Assembly: GCF_030269365.1 (NCBI RefSeq)
Contig: NZ_BSTF01000008.1
Coordinates: 248,001 to 312,000 of the forward strand
Reading direction: 5' to 3'
Origin: Lentzea sp. NBRC 102530
GTDB taxonomy: Bacteria; Actinomycetota; Actinomycetes; Mycobacteriales; Pseudonocardiaceae
DNA length: 64,000 bases
Part shown: positions 16,084-24,941 of the stretch, one piece after another
Numbering within the stretch: position 1 is the stretch's first letter
Layout of the letters: every line of letters begins with the position of its first letter
Notes under the pieces: model-generated
Database searches by the model: none
What the model saw: the letters and a program-made list of their open reading frames with translations, nothing else
Told to the model about the DNA's origin: nothing
Program-made: the position numbers and the translations under genes

Positions 16084-17561
16084 TCAAGCACTGGATCAAC
16101 GGCAAGCCCTGGGAATCGGCCTCGGAGCGGGTGGGTGACGTCTACGACCCGACGACCGGCAAGGTGGCCGACCAGGTCGCCTTCGCGTCGATGTCCGAAG
16201 TGGATGCCGCGGTGTCGTCCGCAGCGGAAGCGTTTGCGTCCTGGCGCAACGCGTCCCTGGCGTTGCGTTCGACGGTGATGTTCAAGTTCCGCGAGCTGCT
16301 GAACGGCCGCAAGGACGACCTCGCCCGCCTGGTCTCCTCGGAGCACGGCAAGGTCGTCTCCGACGCGGCCGGCGAGATCCAGCGCGCCCTCGAATCGGTC
16401 GAGTACGCGTGCGGCATCCCCCAGCTGCTGAAGGGTGGCTTCAGCGAGAACGCCTCGACCCGCGTCGACGTCTACTCGATCCAGCAGCCCGTCGGCGTGG
16501 TCGGCGTGATCTCGCCGTTCAACTTCCCGGCCATGGTCCCGCTCTGGTTCGTGCCCACCGCAATCGCTTGCGGCAACACCGTGGTGCTCAAACCGTCCGA
16601 AAAGGACCCTTCCGCCGCCGTCTTCATCGCCGAGCTCTTCGCCCAGGCGGGCCTGCCCGACGGCGTCCTGAACGTCGTGCACGGCGACAAGGTGGCCGTC
16701 GACCGCCTGCTGGAACACCCGGTCGTCAAGGCGATCTCGTTCGTCGGCTCGACCCCGATCGCCCGCTACGTCTACGAAACCGGCACCGCCGCAGGCAAAC
16801 GCGTGCAGGCCCTGGGCGGCGCCAAGAACCACATGGTCGTCCTGCCCGACGCCGACCTGGACCTGGCCGCCGACGCCGCCGTGTCCGCAGGCTTCGGCTC
16901 GGCGGGCGAACGCTGCATGGCGATCTCGGTCGTCGTGGCCGTGGGCGAGGTGGGCGACGAACTGGTCTCGCGGATCAAGTCCCGCATCGCCGACGTGAAG
17001 GTGGGGTCCGGTGCGTCCTGCGAGATGGGGCCGCTGGTCACCGGCGTACACCGGGACAAGGTGACGTCCTATTTGGACGCTGGGGTGGCTGCCGGCGCGG
17101 TGCTCGCGGTCGACGGCCGCGACCACCCGATCGACGGCGACGACGGCGGGTTCTGGCTCGGGCCGACGCTCTTCGACCACGTCGGCACGGACATGACGAT
17201 CTACACCGACGAGATCTTCGGCCCGGTGCTGTCGGTGGTCCGTTGCGCCACCTACGAGGAGGCCGTCGAGATGGTCAACTCGAACCGGTACGGCAACGGC
17301 ACCGCGATCTTCACCAACGACGGGGGAGCGGCGCGGCGGTTCCAGAACGAGATCGAGGTGGGCATGGTCGGCGTGAACGTGCCGATCCCCGTGCCCGTCG
17401 CCTACTACTCGTTCGGCGGGTGGAAGGAATCGCTGTTCGGCGACTCGCACGCTTATGGCCCGCACGGCGTGCACTTCTTCACCCGCTCGAAGGTGGTCAC
17501 GTCGAGGTGGCTCGATCCGTCGCACGGCGGCGTGAACCTCGGGTTCCCGCAGAACACCTGA
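16080..17561 (+). CDS. mmsA: (methyl)malonate-semialdehyde dehydrogenase, CoA-acylating
   Basis: A 493-residue aldehyde dehydrogenase. The catalytic Cys is in SAGERCMAISV and the cofactor-binding region shows ISPFNFPAMVPLWF and FVGSTPIARY. The ERCMA sequence and the C-terminal FGGWKESLFGD are typical of the CoA-dependent MMSDH group. It would turn malonate semialdehyde into acetyl-CoA, and methylmalonate semialdehyde (from thymine or valine) into propionyl-CoA, closing the pyrimidine pathway. GTG 16080 overlaps the aminotransferase TGA. A strong hairpin follows. Confidence 0.9.
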   Translation: MIKHWINGKPWESASERVGDVYDPTTGKVADQVAFASMSEVDAAVSSAAEAFASWRNASLALRSTVMFKFRELLNGRKDDLARLVSSEHGKVVSDAAGEIQRALESVEYACGIPQLLKGGFSENASTRVDVYSIQQPVGVVGVISPFNFPAMVPLWFVPTAIACGNTVVLKPSEKDPSAAVFIAELFAQAGLPDGVLNVVHGDKVAVDRLLEHPVVKAISFVGSTPIARYVYETGTAAGKRVQALGGAKNHMVVLPDADLDLAADAAVSAGFGSAGERCMAISVVVAVGEVGDELVSRIKSRIADVKVGSGASCEMGPLVTGVHRDKVTSYLDAGVAAGAVLAVDGRDHPIDGDDGGFWLGPTLFDHVGTDMTIYTDEIFGPVLSVVRCATYEEAVEMVNSNRYGNGTAIFTNDGGAARRFQNEIEVGMVGVNVPIPVPVAYYSFGGWKESLFGDSHAYGPHGVHFFTRSKVVTSRWLDPSHGGVNLGFPQNT

Positions 17562-17570
17562 GGCGTGCTG

Positions 17571-17605
17571 ACGCAGGGGTACCCCCTGACCGGGAACCCC
17601 TGCGT
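17571..17605. terminator. terminator between mmsA and the EF-G-like gene
   Basis: Inverted repeat ACGCAGGGGT (17571-17580) and ACCCCTGCGT (17596-17605) lies in the convergent gap. It probably works for both strands. Confidence 0.7.
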
Positions 17606-17642
17606 TTCACCGTACTCGCGCGGTCCGACAAGATCACCGCGT

Positions 17643-19697
17643 CTACTTCGCGCGGGCCGCCAGCGCCTCCGGCAGCGGGTCGTAGCGGGAGAACCGACGG
17701 GTGAACGTCCCCGTTCCCGACGTCAGCGACCGCAGCTCGATCGCGTACCGCAGCAGTTCCGACGAGGGCACCTCGGCGCGGATCACCGTGCGCCCGCCCT
17801 CATCGGCCTCGGTCCCGAGCACCCGCCCGCGCCGCCCGGACAGGTCGCCCAGCACCGTGCCCAGGTGTTCGTCGGGCAACCGGATCAGCACCTCGTCCAT
17901 CGGTTCGAGCAGCTGGGTGCTGGCGGCGGCAGCGGCCTCCTTCAACGCCAGCGCACCGGCGGTCTGGAAGGCCGCGTCCGACGAGTCGACGGAGTGCGCC
18001 TTGCCGTCCACCAGGGTCACCCGGACGTCGACGACGGGGGTGCCGTCGCGCAGGCCGCGTTCCAGCTGGGCGCGCACGCCCTTCTCGACGGACGGGATGA
18101 ACTGGTGTGGCACCGAGCCGCCGACGACCTTGTCCACGAACTCGAAGCCGGAGCCGCGGGGGAGCGGTTCGACCACGATGTCGCACACGGCGTACTGGCC
18201 GTGACCTCCAGATTGCTTGACGTGCCGGCCGTGGCCTTTCGCCGACCCGGCAAAGGTTTCGCGGAACGGCACGCGCACCGGTTCGGTGTCGATCTCGGCT
18301 CCGCCGGCACGCAGGCGGGCCAGTACCACGTCGGCGTGGGCCTCGCCCATGCACCACAGGACCATCTGGTGGGTCTCGGCGTTGCGGTCGAGGCGCAGGG
18401 TCGGGTCGCTCGCGACCAGGCGGTTGAGGTTGCGGGCCAGGTTGTCCTCGTCGCTGCGGGTGCGCGGGACGACGGCGATGGGCAGCAACGGTTCCGGCAT
18501 GTTCCACGGCGCCATCAGCAGCGGCTGCTCGGGCGCGGACACGGTGTCGCCGGTCTCGGCGGTGGTGAGCTTGGTGAGCGCGCACAGGTCGCCCGCCACG
18601 CAGTACGGGACCTCGCGCAGCGACGAACCGAGCGGGGAGTAGATGTGGGCGACGCGTTCGTCCGCGTCGTGGTCCTCGTGGCCGCGGTCGGCCATGCCGT
18701 GGCCGGAGACGTGCACCGGGCGTTCGGGGCGCAGCGTGCCGGAGAAGACGCGGACCAGCGACACGCGGCCGACGTAGGAGTCCACGGCGGTGCGGACCAC
18801 CTCGGCGACGAGTGGCCCGTCCGGGTCGGCGGCCATGCGGGGCTGCGGGATGCCGTCCACCGACGTCACGGACGGGACCTCGTGTTCGAGCGGTGACGGG
18901 AACGCGCGCGCGATGCCGTCCAACAGTTCAACCAACCCCATGCCCGTTGCGGCGCACACGGGCATCACGGGGTGGAACGAGCCGCGCGCGACGGCCGTCT
19001 CCAGGTCGCTGATGAGCGTGTCCTGGTCGATCTCCTCACCCTCGAGGTAGCGGTTCATGAGGGACTCGTCCTCGCTCTCGGCGATGATGCCCTCGATCAG
19101 CGCCGCACGTTCCTCGGGGTGGTTCTCACCCGACGTCAGCAGCCCGACCAGCGAGTCGCCCTCCTGCATGTAGAGCGGTACGACGCCGGCGCCGAAGGCG
19201 GCCTGGCACTCGATGACCTCGTTGGCGAAGTTGGCGCGGTGGTGGTCCGTGCGCGTGATGACGACGGCACGCGGCATGCCGACGAGGGCGCACTCCTCCC
19301 ACAACGCGATGGTGGCGGCGTCGACGCCCTCGAAGGCGTTGACAACAAAAAGGGCCGCGTCCGCGGCCCGCAGTCCTGCCCTGAGCTCACCCACGAAGTC
19401 GATGTAGCCGGGGGTGTCGATCAGGTTGATCTTGATGTCCCCGTGCTGGATCGGGGCCACGGCGAGGCCTACCGACCGTTGTTGTCGCACGGCCGCTGGA
19501 TCGTGGTCGCAGACCGTGGTGCCCTCGGTGACCGAACCGGCGCGGTTCAGGACCCCGGTGGCGGCGAGCAGGGCCTCGGTGAGCGTCGTCTTGCCCGCGC
19601 CGGACGGGCCCACGAGCACGACGTTGCGGACCTTGGCCGGGTCGTTCACAGCGACCGCGCCTGCCGATGTGCCGTTGTCGGAGTGCTTGCTTCCCAT
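17643..19697 (-). CDS. elongation factor G-like GTPase (EF-G2/FusA2 type)
   Basis: A 684-residue translation-factor-like GTPase with EF-G domain order. The P-loop is GPSGAGKTTL. The G3 motif is DTPGY instead of DTPGH, and the G4 position reads TRTD instead of NKXD. Domains II-V follow and end in an EF-G domain IV/V-like region. This is the actinobacterial EF-G-like family, not the essential fusA: it lacks the str operon context and the catalytic His is replaced by Tyr. Mycobacterial EF-G2 of this type binds GTP but has little ribosome-stimulated hydrolysis. The start is ATG 19697 with GGAGGT upstream; the frame stays open to 19808 but without a better start. Confidence 0.85.
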   Translation of the reverse strand: MGSKHSDNGTSAGAVAVNDPAKVRNVVLVGPSGAGKTTLTEALLAATGVLNRAGSVTEGTTVCDHDPAAVRQQRSVGLAVAPIQHGDIKINLIDTPGYIDFVGELRAGLRAADAALFVVNAFEGVDAATIALWEECALVGMPRAVVITRTDHHRANFANEVIECQAAFGAGVVPLYMQEGDSLVGLLTSGENHPEERAALIEGIIAESEDESLMNRYLEGEEIDQDTLISDLETAVARGSFHPVMPVCAATGMGLVELLDGIARAFPSPLEHEVPSVTSVDGIPQPRMAADPDGPLVAEVVRTAVDSYVGRVSLVRVFSGTLRPERPVHVSGHGMADRGHEDHDADERVAHIYSPLGSSLREVPYCVAGDLCALTKLTTAETGDTVSAPEQPLLMAPWNMPEPLLPIAVVPRTRSDEDNLARNLNRLVASDPTLRLDRNAETHQMVLWCMGEAHADVVLARLRAGGAEIDTEPVRVPFRETFAGSAKGHGRHVKQSGGHGQYAVCDIVVEPLPRGSGFEFVDKVVGGSVPHQFIPSVEKGVRAQLERGLRDGTPVVDVRVTLVDGKAHSVDSSDAAFQTAGALALKEAAAAASTQLLEPMDEVLIRLPDEHLGTVLGDLSGRRGRVLGTEADEGGRTVIRAEVPSSELLRYAIELRSLTSGTGTFTRRFSRYDPLPEALAARAK

Positions 19698-19801
19698 GGC
19701 GACCTCCGTCAAGTCGTAGTGTTCGATCTCACACCCGTTCACCTCCCGGTACAACCCCGCAGACCCATCTGGTCGCCGACCGGCTTTTCCCGCCCGACTG
19801 A

Positions 19802-19815
19802 GTGACACGTGTCAC
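19802..19815. promoter_or_regulatory. 14-base perfect palindrome between the EF-G-like gene and pdxS
   Basis: GTGACACGTGTCAC is a perfect palindrome in the divergent intergenic region, about 105 bases from the EF-G-like start and 120 from pdxS. It looks like a dimeric regulator site. No candidate regulator is adjacent. Confidence 0.4.
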
Positions 19816-19933
19816 GACCTGCGGTTGATCGCGAAGTGGCCTTCCGTTTTGCGGCTCCAGTGGCTTGGGCGAGGTGGCCACGTCGGACGTACGGTGAGTT
19901 CACCAAGACTTCCCCTCGTGAAAGGTTGCCCAG

Positions 19934-20827
19934 GTGAGCACTGATCAGGTCACGGGTACCGCCCGCGTCAAGCGCGGCATGGCCGAGATGCTCAAGGGCG
20001 GCGTGATCATGGACGTGGTCGACGCCACCCAGGCGAAGATCGCGGAGGACGCGGGCGCCGTCGCCGTCATGGCGTTGGAGCGCGTCCCGGCCGACATCCG
20101 CGCCCAGGGCGGCGTCGCGCGCATGAGCGACCCCGACCTGATCGACGGGATCATCAACGCCGTCTCCATCCCGGTCATGGCGAAGGCCCGCATCGGCCAC
20201 TTCGTCGAGGCCCAGGTGCTGGCGTCGCTCGGCGTCGACTACATCGACGAGTCCGAGGTCCTCACCCCGGCCGACTACGCGAACCACATCGACAAGTGGG
20301 CCTTCACGGTTCCCTTCGTCTGCGGCGCGACCAACCTCGGCGAGGCCCTGCGCCGCATCACCGAGGGTGCGGCCATGATCCGCTCCAAGGGCGAGGCCGG
20401 CACCGGTGACGTCTCCAACGCCACCACGCACATGCGCAAGATCCGCCAGGAGATCCGCCGCCTGCAGAACCTCCCCGAGGACGAGCTGTACGTGGCCGCC
20501 AAGGAGCTCCAGGCGCCGTACGAGCTGGTCAAGGAGGTCGCCCAGAACGGCAAGCTCCCCGTCGTGCTGTTCACCGCGGGTGGCATCGCGACCCCGGCCG
20601 ACGCCGCGATGATGATGCAGCTCGGCGCCGAGGGCGTGTTCGTCGGTTCGGGCATCTTCAAGTCCGGCAACCCGGCCCAGCGCGCCGAGGCCATCGTGAA
20701 GGCCACCACCTTCCACGACGACCCCGACGTGATCGCCAAGGTCTCGCGCGGCCTGGGCGAGGCCATGGTCGGCATCAACGTCGAGGACGTGCCGGAGCCG
20801 CACCGCCTGGCCGAGCGCGGCTGGTGA
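19934..20827 (+). CDS. pdxS: pyridoxal 5'-phosphate synthase lyase subunit
   Basis: A 297-residue TIM-barrel synthase that builds PLP from ribose 5-phosphate, glyceraldehyde 3-phosphate and the ammonia supplied by PdxT. Conserved catalytic segments are present: the Asp in VIMDVVDATQAKIAEDAG, the Lys in IPVMAKARIGHF, and the second Lys in IRSKGEAGTG. GTG 19934 is the start, with AAAGG and a short spacer upstream. In mycobacteria pdxS lies near pdxT and yebC; here pdxT is about 15 kb downstream. A perfect terminator hairpin follows the stop. Confidence 0.95.
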   Translation: MSTDQVTGTARVKRGMAEMLKGGVIMDVVDATQAKIAEDAGAVAVMALERVPADIRAQGGVARMSDPDLIDGIINAVSIPVMAKARIGHFVEAQVLASLGVDYIDESEVLTPADYANHIDKWAFTVPFVCGATNLGEALRRITEGAAMIRSKGEAGTGDVSNATTHMRKIRQEIRRLQNLPEDELYVAAKELQAPYELVKEVAQNGKLPVVLFTAGGIATPADAAMMMQLGAEGVFVGSGIFKSGNPAQRAEAIVKATTFHDDPDVIAKVSRGLGEAMVGINVEDVPEPHRLAERGW

Positions 20828-20839
20828 CTCCTGCTGATT

Positions 20840-20884
20840 CGCGAAATCCCCCTGCCGTCCGCTGGATGGCACGGGGATTTCGCG
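20840..20884. terminator. strong terminator after pdxS
   Basis: A 12-base perfect stem, CGCGAAATCCCC (20840-20851) and GGGGATTTCGCG (20873-20884), lies between pdxS and the converging membrane-protein gene. Confidence 0.85.
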
Positions 20885-20902
20885 TTGCGGTGCCGCTTCT
20901 CG

Positions 20903-21655
20903 TCAGCCGGTCGTGACGGTGAGGCAGTAGGTCGTCTTGATCTCCGGGTACGCCAGGGCGAGCGCGGGGTTCGGTCCGCACGCCGCCTTGTCGACGGTGT
21001 TCGGCAGCACCTTCGCCTGCACGACCCTCGGGGTGTTGCACGGCCGTTTCGGGATCGCGGCCTGGAGCGCGGCGAGGGAAACGTCGTAGCACTCGCCGTC
21101 CGCGAACACCGGCACCAGGCACACGTTCATGCCGTATCCCTTGGTGTACTTGACGTACGCCTCTTCCTGCTCGCCGCACTTCTCGTTCGTCGGCATCGTC
21201 TTGACGACCGTGTAGTTGTGCTTGTTCTCGGCGCACTCGGTCTTCGTGTACGTGACTTCGAACGTGGTGCCCTGCAGTAGCGCGCAGTCGCCGACGAGCG
21301 CGAACGGCGGTGGCTTGCTCGTGGTGGTGGTCGGTGCCGCGGTGGTGGGCCCGCCGGTGCTGAACTTCATGTCGTCCTTGCCCACGAACCACAACAGCCC
21401 GGCACCGATCGCCACGACGAGCACGAGCAGCCCGAGCCCGATCAGCAGTCCGGCGCGCGCGGAGTGCTGCGGTGCCACGTCCAGCAACGGCCGCGGCACG
21501 TCCGGGGCCGACGGCTCGTGCTGCGGCGCGGCGCCCGAGTAGGCGCCGAACGGGTCAGGGTCGATCGGGCCGTACATCTCGTCGCGCACTTCGGGACGTC
21601 TGCGCTCCGGGCCTTCCGGCGCGGCCCAAGGGTTTTCGGGGTTCACAGGGCTCAC
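20903..21655 (-). CDS. membrane protein with extracellular Cys-rich domain (LppU-like), copy B
   Basis: A 250-residue protein. It has a Pro-rich cytosolic N-terminus of about 75 residues, one transmembrane helix (LLIGLGLLVLVVAIGAGLLWFV), a Thr-rich linker and an extracellular domain with conserved cysteines (GDCA, KTECAENKHNYTV, EKCG, NVCLVPVF, CYDV, TTYC). The layout resembles the LppU/SCO3897 group. GTG 21655 overlaps the stop of its paralogue (GTGA), so the pair is coupled. The last 30 or so residues are identical to those of the upstream paralogue. Function unknown, probably cell-envelope related. Confidence 0.75.
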   Translation of the reverse strand: MSPVNPENPWAAPEGPERRRPEVRDEMYGPIDPDPFGAYSGAAPQHEPSAPDVPRPLLDVAPQHSARAGLLIGLGLLVLVVAIGAGLLWFVGKDDMKFSTGGPTTAAPTTTTSKPPPFALVGDCALLQGTTFEVTYTKTECAENKHNYTVVKTMPTNEKCGEQEEAYVKYTKGYGMNVCLVPVFADGECYDVSLAALQAAIPKRPCNTPRVVQAKVLPNTVDKAACGPNPALALAYPEIKTTYCLTVTTG

Positions 21656-22623
21656 TCCGCCTGGCTGAAGCAGTAGGTCGTCTTGATCTCGGGGTACGCC
21701 AGGGCGAGCGCCGGGTTGGGTCCGCACGCCGCCTTGTCGACGGTGTTCGGCAGCACCTTCGCCCGCACCACCAGGAAGCTGCAGTCCGCCTTCTTGAACT
21801 CGGCGTCGAGGCTCGCGAGGGTGAGGTCGTAGCACTGGCCGTCGACGAACACCGGGATCAGGCACACGTTCGAGGACTTGCGGCCGTCCCACCCCCGGTA
21901 CTTCACGTACGCGTCGGGGTCGTCGCCGCACTTCTCGCCGGCGCCGGGCACCTTGCTGACCGTGTAGTTGTGCAGGCCCGACTCGCAGGGCTGCTTCTCG
22001 TAGACCGGGTTGAACGACGGGCCGGACAGCTTCACGCAGTCACCGACCTGGGCCGCCGGGGGCAGCGGGGTGGGGTTCGTGGTCGGGACCGCGTAGGTCC
22101 GCGGGGCGGTGGTCCTGGTGGGCGTCGCGATCTCGACGTTGCGATCCACGACCGCGAAGAAGACCGCGCCCAGCGTCAGCAGCAGCAGGAAACCCAGGAC
22201 GAGTCCCACGACCAGCGGTGCGTTGGAGGTCCTTTGTGGAGGGACGGGCGGGCTGCCGTACGGGGATGCCGGGTCGTGGACGCGCTGGGGCGGCGCCGCC
22301 CAGGGGTTGTACGGCTCGCCCGAGGCGGGTGGGGGAGGGCCGACCTGGTGGACGGGGGTGGCGGAGTAGGCGGGGCCGGTGGGGTACGACGGGAGCGAAG
22401 CGATCGACTCGCTCGGAAGCACGGCCGGCTCGACCGGCGTTCCCACCGGCACGTTCTGCGGCGCAGCCCACTCGACCGGCTCCGCCGGCGCGCCCGAAGC
22501 GCTCTCCGTCGGCGTGTTCTCCGGCGCGCCCGAGGTGCCCTCCGGCGTGACTGCCTCTGCCGGCGGAACCGAGGCTCTGCCGGGCTCCTCGGGCGAGGCG
22601 GGCGGGATGGGCGGAGTCGTCAT
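21652..22623 (-). CDS. membrane protein with extracellular Cys-rich domain (LppU-like), copy A
   Basis: A 323-residue paralogue of the downstream gene. A long Pro/Ala-rich cytosolic region (residues 1-135) is followed by one transmembrane helix (LVVGLVLGFLLLLTLGAVFF). An extracellular domain carries the same cysteine pattern (VGDCVKL, PCESGLHNYTV, EKCG, NVCLIPVF, QCYDL, ADC, TTYC). It is first of a two-gene operon. Such repeated Pro-rich/TM/Cys-rich proteins are widespread in actinomycetes and poorly understood. Confidence 0.75.
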   Translation of the reverse strand: MTTPPIPPASPEEPGRASVPPAEAVTPEGTSGAPENTPTESASGAPAEPVEWAAPQNVPVGTPVEPAVLPSESIASLPSYPTGPAYSATPVHQVGPPPPASGEPYNPWAAPPQRVHDPASPYGSPPVPPQRTSNAPLVVGLVLGFLLLLTLGAVFFAVVDRNVEIATPTRTTAPRTYAVPTTNPTPLPPAAQVGDCVKLSGPSFNPVYEKQPCESGLHNYTVSKVPGAGEKCGDDPDAYVKYRGWDGRKSSNVCLIPVFVDGQCYDLTLASLDAEFKKADCSFLVVRAKVLPNTVDKAACGPNPALALAYPEIKTTYCFSQAE

Positions 22624-22703
22624 GGAATGCCCCCAATGCGGCGCGGACGCGAATGTGTCGTCTGGCCGACGCGAGCAGTCCCCCCAGACTTCCGCCCATC
22701 CTA

Positions 22704-22719
22704 AGGCCTGGTCAGGCCT
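22704..22719. terminator. possible terminator after the HelR-like gene
   Basis: AGGCCTG-gt-CAGGCCT (22704-22719), next to a second pair ATGACC/GGTCAT (22724-22743), lies directly 3' of the HelR-like stop on the minus strand. The hairpin is short, so confidence is modest. Confidence 0.45.
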
Positions 22720-22739
22720 CTGTATGACCCATTAACCGG

Positions 22740-24911
22740 TCATGTGCGCACGGTCTCAGCCAACCCGGACAAAGCGGCTGGCAGCGGCTCGTGGTGCAGC
22801 ACGCCGAGGCGTTGCGTGGCACGGGTGAGCGCGACGTAGAGTTCCGCCGCGCCGCGCGGGCCGTCGGCCAGGATCCGTTCCGGCGCGACGACCAGCACCG
22901 AGTCGTATTCGAGGCCCTTGGTGTCCGCGGCGGGCACGGTGCCGGGCACGCCGGGCGGTCCGATCACCACGTGCGTGCCTTCGAGCGTCGCCTCGTGCGC
23001 CACGAACTCCGCGATGGCCTCGGGCAGTTCGGAGGCGGTCAACTGGCGCGACCACGGTTGCACACCGTTGGCGCGCACCGATTCCGGCGCGCGGACGTCC
23101 GGGGCGAACTCGGCCAGCACGCGGGCCGCCACGGCCATGATCTCGGCCGGGGTGCGGTAGTTGACGGTCAGCGAGCGGTACTCCCAGCGGCCCGCCACGT
23201 ACGGGTCGAGCATCTGGGCCCACGACGTGGCACCGGCCGGGGCGCGGCGCTGCGCCAGGTCGCCCACCACGGTGAAGGAACGGCCGGGGCAGCGGCGCAT
23301 CAGGACGCGCCAGTCCATTTCGGACAGTTCCTGGGCCTCGTCCACGACGACGTGGCGGTACGTCCAGGCGCGGTCGGCCATGGCCCGTTCCACCAGTGTG
23401 CGCTGGTCGTGGTCCTCGAAGCGCTCGGCCAGGTCCTCGGCGAACATCATGTCCGACGCGAAGAGGTGGTCCTCGTCGTCCATGTGATCGGTGCGGCCGA
23501 TCATGCCGTCGAGCACCTCGGAGGCGTACCGGGCCTCGGCGGCGCGTTCGGCCGCGGCGGCGGCGTCGGCGGCCTGTTCGGTGCCGTCCTTGCCCAGCAG
23601 GTCGTGGAGTTCGTCCAAGAGCGGCACGTCCGAGACCGTCCACGCCGAGCCCTCGGCGCGGTGCAGCAACGGCGAAGCTCCTGCCTTGGCCAGCTCCTCC
23701 TCCGACGCGTACAACGACGACAAGAGCTCGAACGGCGTCATGATCGGCCACAGAGCGTCGAGCGCCGCGATGAAGTTGTCGTCGTCGCCGAGGTCCTTCA
23801 CGAGACCGGCGCGCATGTCCTCCCACGCCTGCTTGTCGGACCGCGACATCCAGCCCTTGCCGATGCGCCCGATCGCGCGTTCGGTCAGCACGTACGTGAC
23901 GATCTCGCGGAACACCGCGCGCGCCTCGTTGTGCGGCAGCCCGCTGTCGCGCGCCTCCTGCCGCGCCCACTCGGCCACGTCCGCGCCGATCTCCACGATC
24001 ACGTCCTTCATGGTGATCGGGATCGGGTCGGCGGGGATCCGCTGCTGCGACGCCACCGCTGCCTTCAGCACGTCCACCATCGTGCGCGCGCCCTTGAGCC
24101 GTGCGACGTCCGGAACGTCCTCGGCCGTGACGGCAAGTCCGGGCAGAAGGCCACCAACGGTCGTGAAGACCACATCGGACTCACCGAGAGACGGCAGCAC
24201 ACGCCCGATGTGGTTGAGGAACGCCGGGTTCGGGCCCACGACGAGGACGCCGTGCCGTTCCATGCGCTCTCGTTGCGTGTACATCAGATAGGCGACGCGG
24301 TGCAGTGCCACGACCGTCTTGCCGGTACCGGGCCCGCCCTCGATCACGAGCACACCGGGGTGGTCGAGCCGGATGATGGCGTCCTGTTCGGACTGGATGG
24401 TCGCCACGATGTCGCGCATGCCCTCGCCGCGAGGCGCGTTCAACGCCTCCAGCAGCGCCACGTCGCCGCGCTCCTCGCCGAGCTGACCGAACACCTCGTC
24501 GGTGAACCCGGCCACGGAACGGCGGCGCGTGAGGAACTGGCGGCGCCGCCGCATGCCCTCGGGAGTGGCGCCGGTCGCGGTGTAGAACGGCCGCGCCGCG
24601 GGGGCGCGCCAGTCGAGCAGCAACGGCTCGAAGTCGTCGAACTCGTCGAACAGGCCGATCCTGCCGACGTAGGAGATCGCCCCGTCGACCGAGTCCAGCC
24701 TGCCGAAGCAGAGGCCGTAGTCGGCGACGTTCAGGCGCTTCATCTCGCGGTGCCGGGCGCGCACCTCGTTGTCACGGTCCATCGCGGTCTCGCCGGTGCC
24801 ACCCAGCGCTGACTGGTACGCGGCCTTCACGCGCGCGCGTTCGCCATCGAGCCGTGCGTAGAGACCGGCCACGTAATCGCGCTCGGACTGCAGTTCTTCT
24901 TCGTAACCCAC
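22740..24911 (-). CDS. HelD/HelR-type RNA polymerase-associated helicase-like protein
   Basis: A 723-residue superfamily 1 ATPase. The N-terminal coiled region (YEEELQSERDYVAGLYARLD) is typical of actinobacterial HelD, whose arm enters the RNA polymerase secondary channel. Walker A is GGPGTGKTVVALHRVAY, Walker B reads VVVDEAQELSEMDWR, and late motifs include TVNYRTPAEIM, TKGLEYD and LYVALTRATQRL. HelD proteins dissociate stalled RNA polymerase; the HelR subgroup also ejects rifamycins and gives tolerance. The start is taken at GTG 24911 (GGGGAG upstream, and the product begins as family members do); ATG 24941 is an alternative. A rifamycin-associated-element-like repeat lies upstream, which favours HelR. 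Confidence 0.85.
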   Translation of the reverse strand: MGYEEELQSERDYVAGLYARLDGERARVKAAYQSALGGTGETAMDRDNEVRARHREMKRLNVADYGLCFGRLDSVDGAISYVGRIGLFDEFDDFEPLLLDWRAPAARPFYTATGATPEGMRRRRQFLTRRRSVAGFTDEVFGQLGEERGDVALLEALNAPRGEGMRDIVATIQSEQDAIIRLDHPGVLVIEGGPGTGKTVVALHRVAYLMYTQRERMERHGVLVVGPNPAFLNHIGRVLPSLGESDVVFTTVGGLLPGLAVTAEDVPDVARLKGARTMVDVLKAAVASQQRIPADPIPITMKDVIVEIGADVAEWARQEARDSGLPHNEARAVFREIVTYVLTERAIGRIGKGWMSRSDKQAWEDMRAGLVKDLGDDDNFIAALDALWPIMTPFELLSSLYASEEELAKAGASPLLHRAEGSAWTVSDVPLLDELHDLLGKDGTEQAADAAAAAERAAEARYASEVLDGMIGRTDHMDDEDHLFASDMMFAEDLAERFEDHDQRTLVERAMADRAWTYRHVVVDEAQELSEMDWRVLMRRCPGRSFTVVGDLAQRRAPAGATSWAQMLDPYVAGRWEYRSLTVNYRTPAEIMAVAARVLAEFAPDVRAPESVRANGVQPWSRQLTASELPEAIAEFVAHEATLEGTHVVIGPPGVPGTVPAADTKGLEYDSVLVVAPERILADGPRGAAELYVALTRATQRLGVLHHEPLPAALSGLAETVRT

Positions 24912-24941
24912 GTGCTCCCCACAGCGCCCTTGATCTGGCAT

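Noticed and set aside
14847..17561. A 904-residue plus-strand frame suggesting an aminotransferase/dehydrogenase fusion
   Set aside because: Its first half is out of frame with the aminotransferase and is nonsense; only the part from GTG 16080 is the dehydrogenase. They are two overlapping genes.
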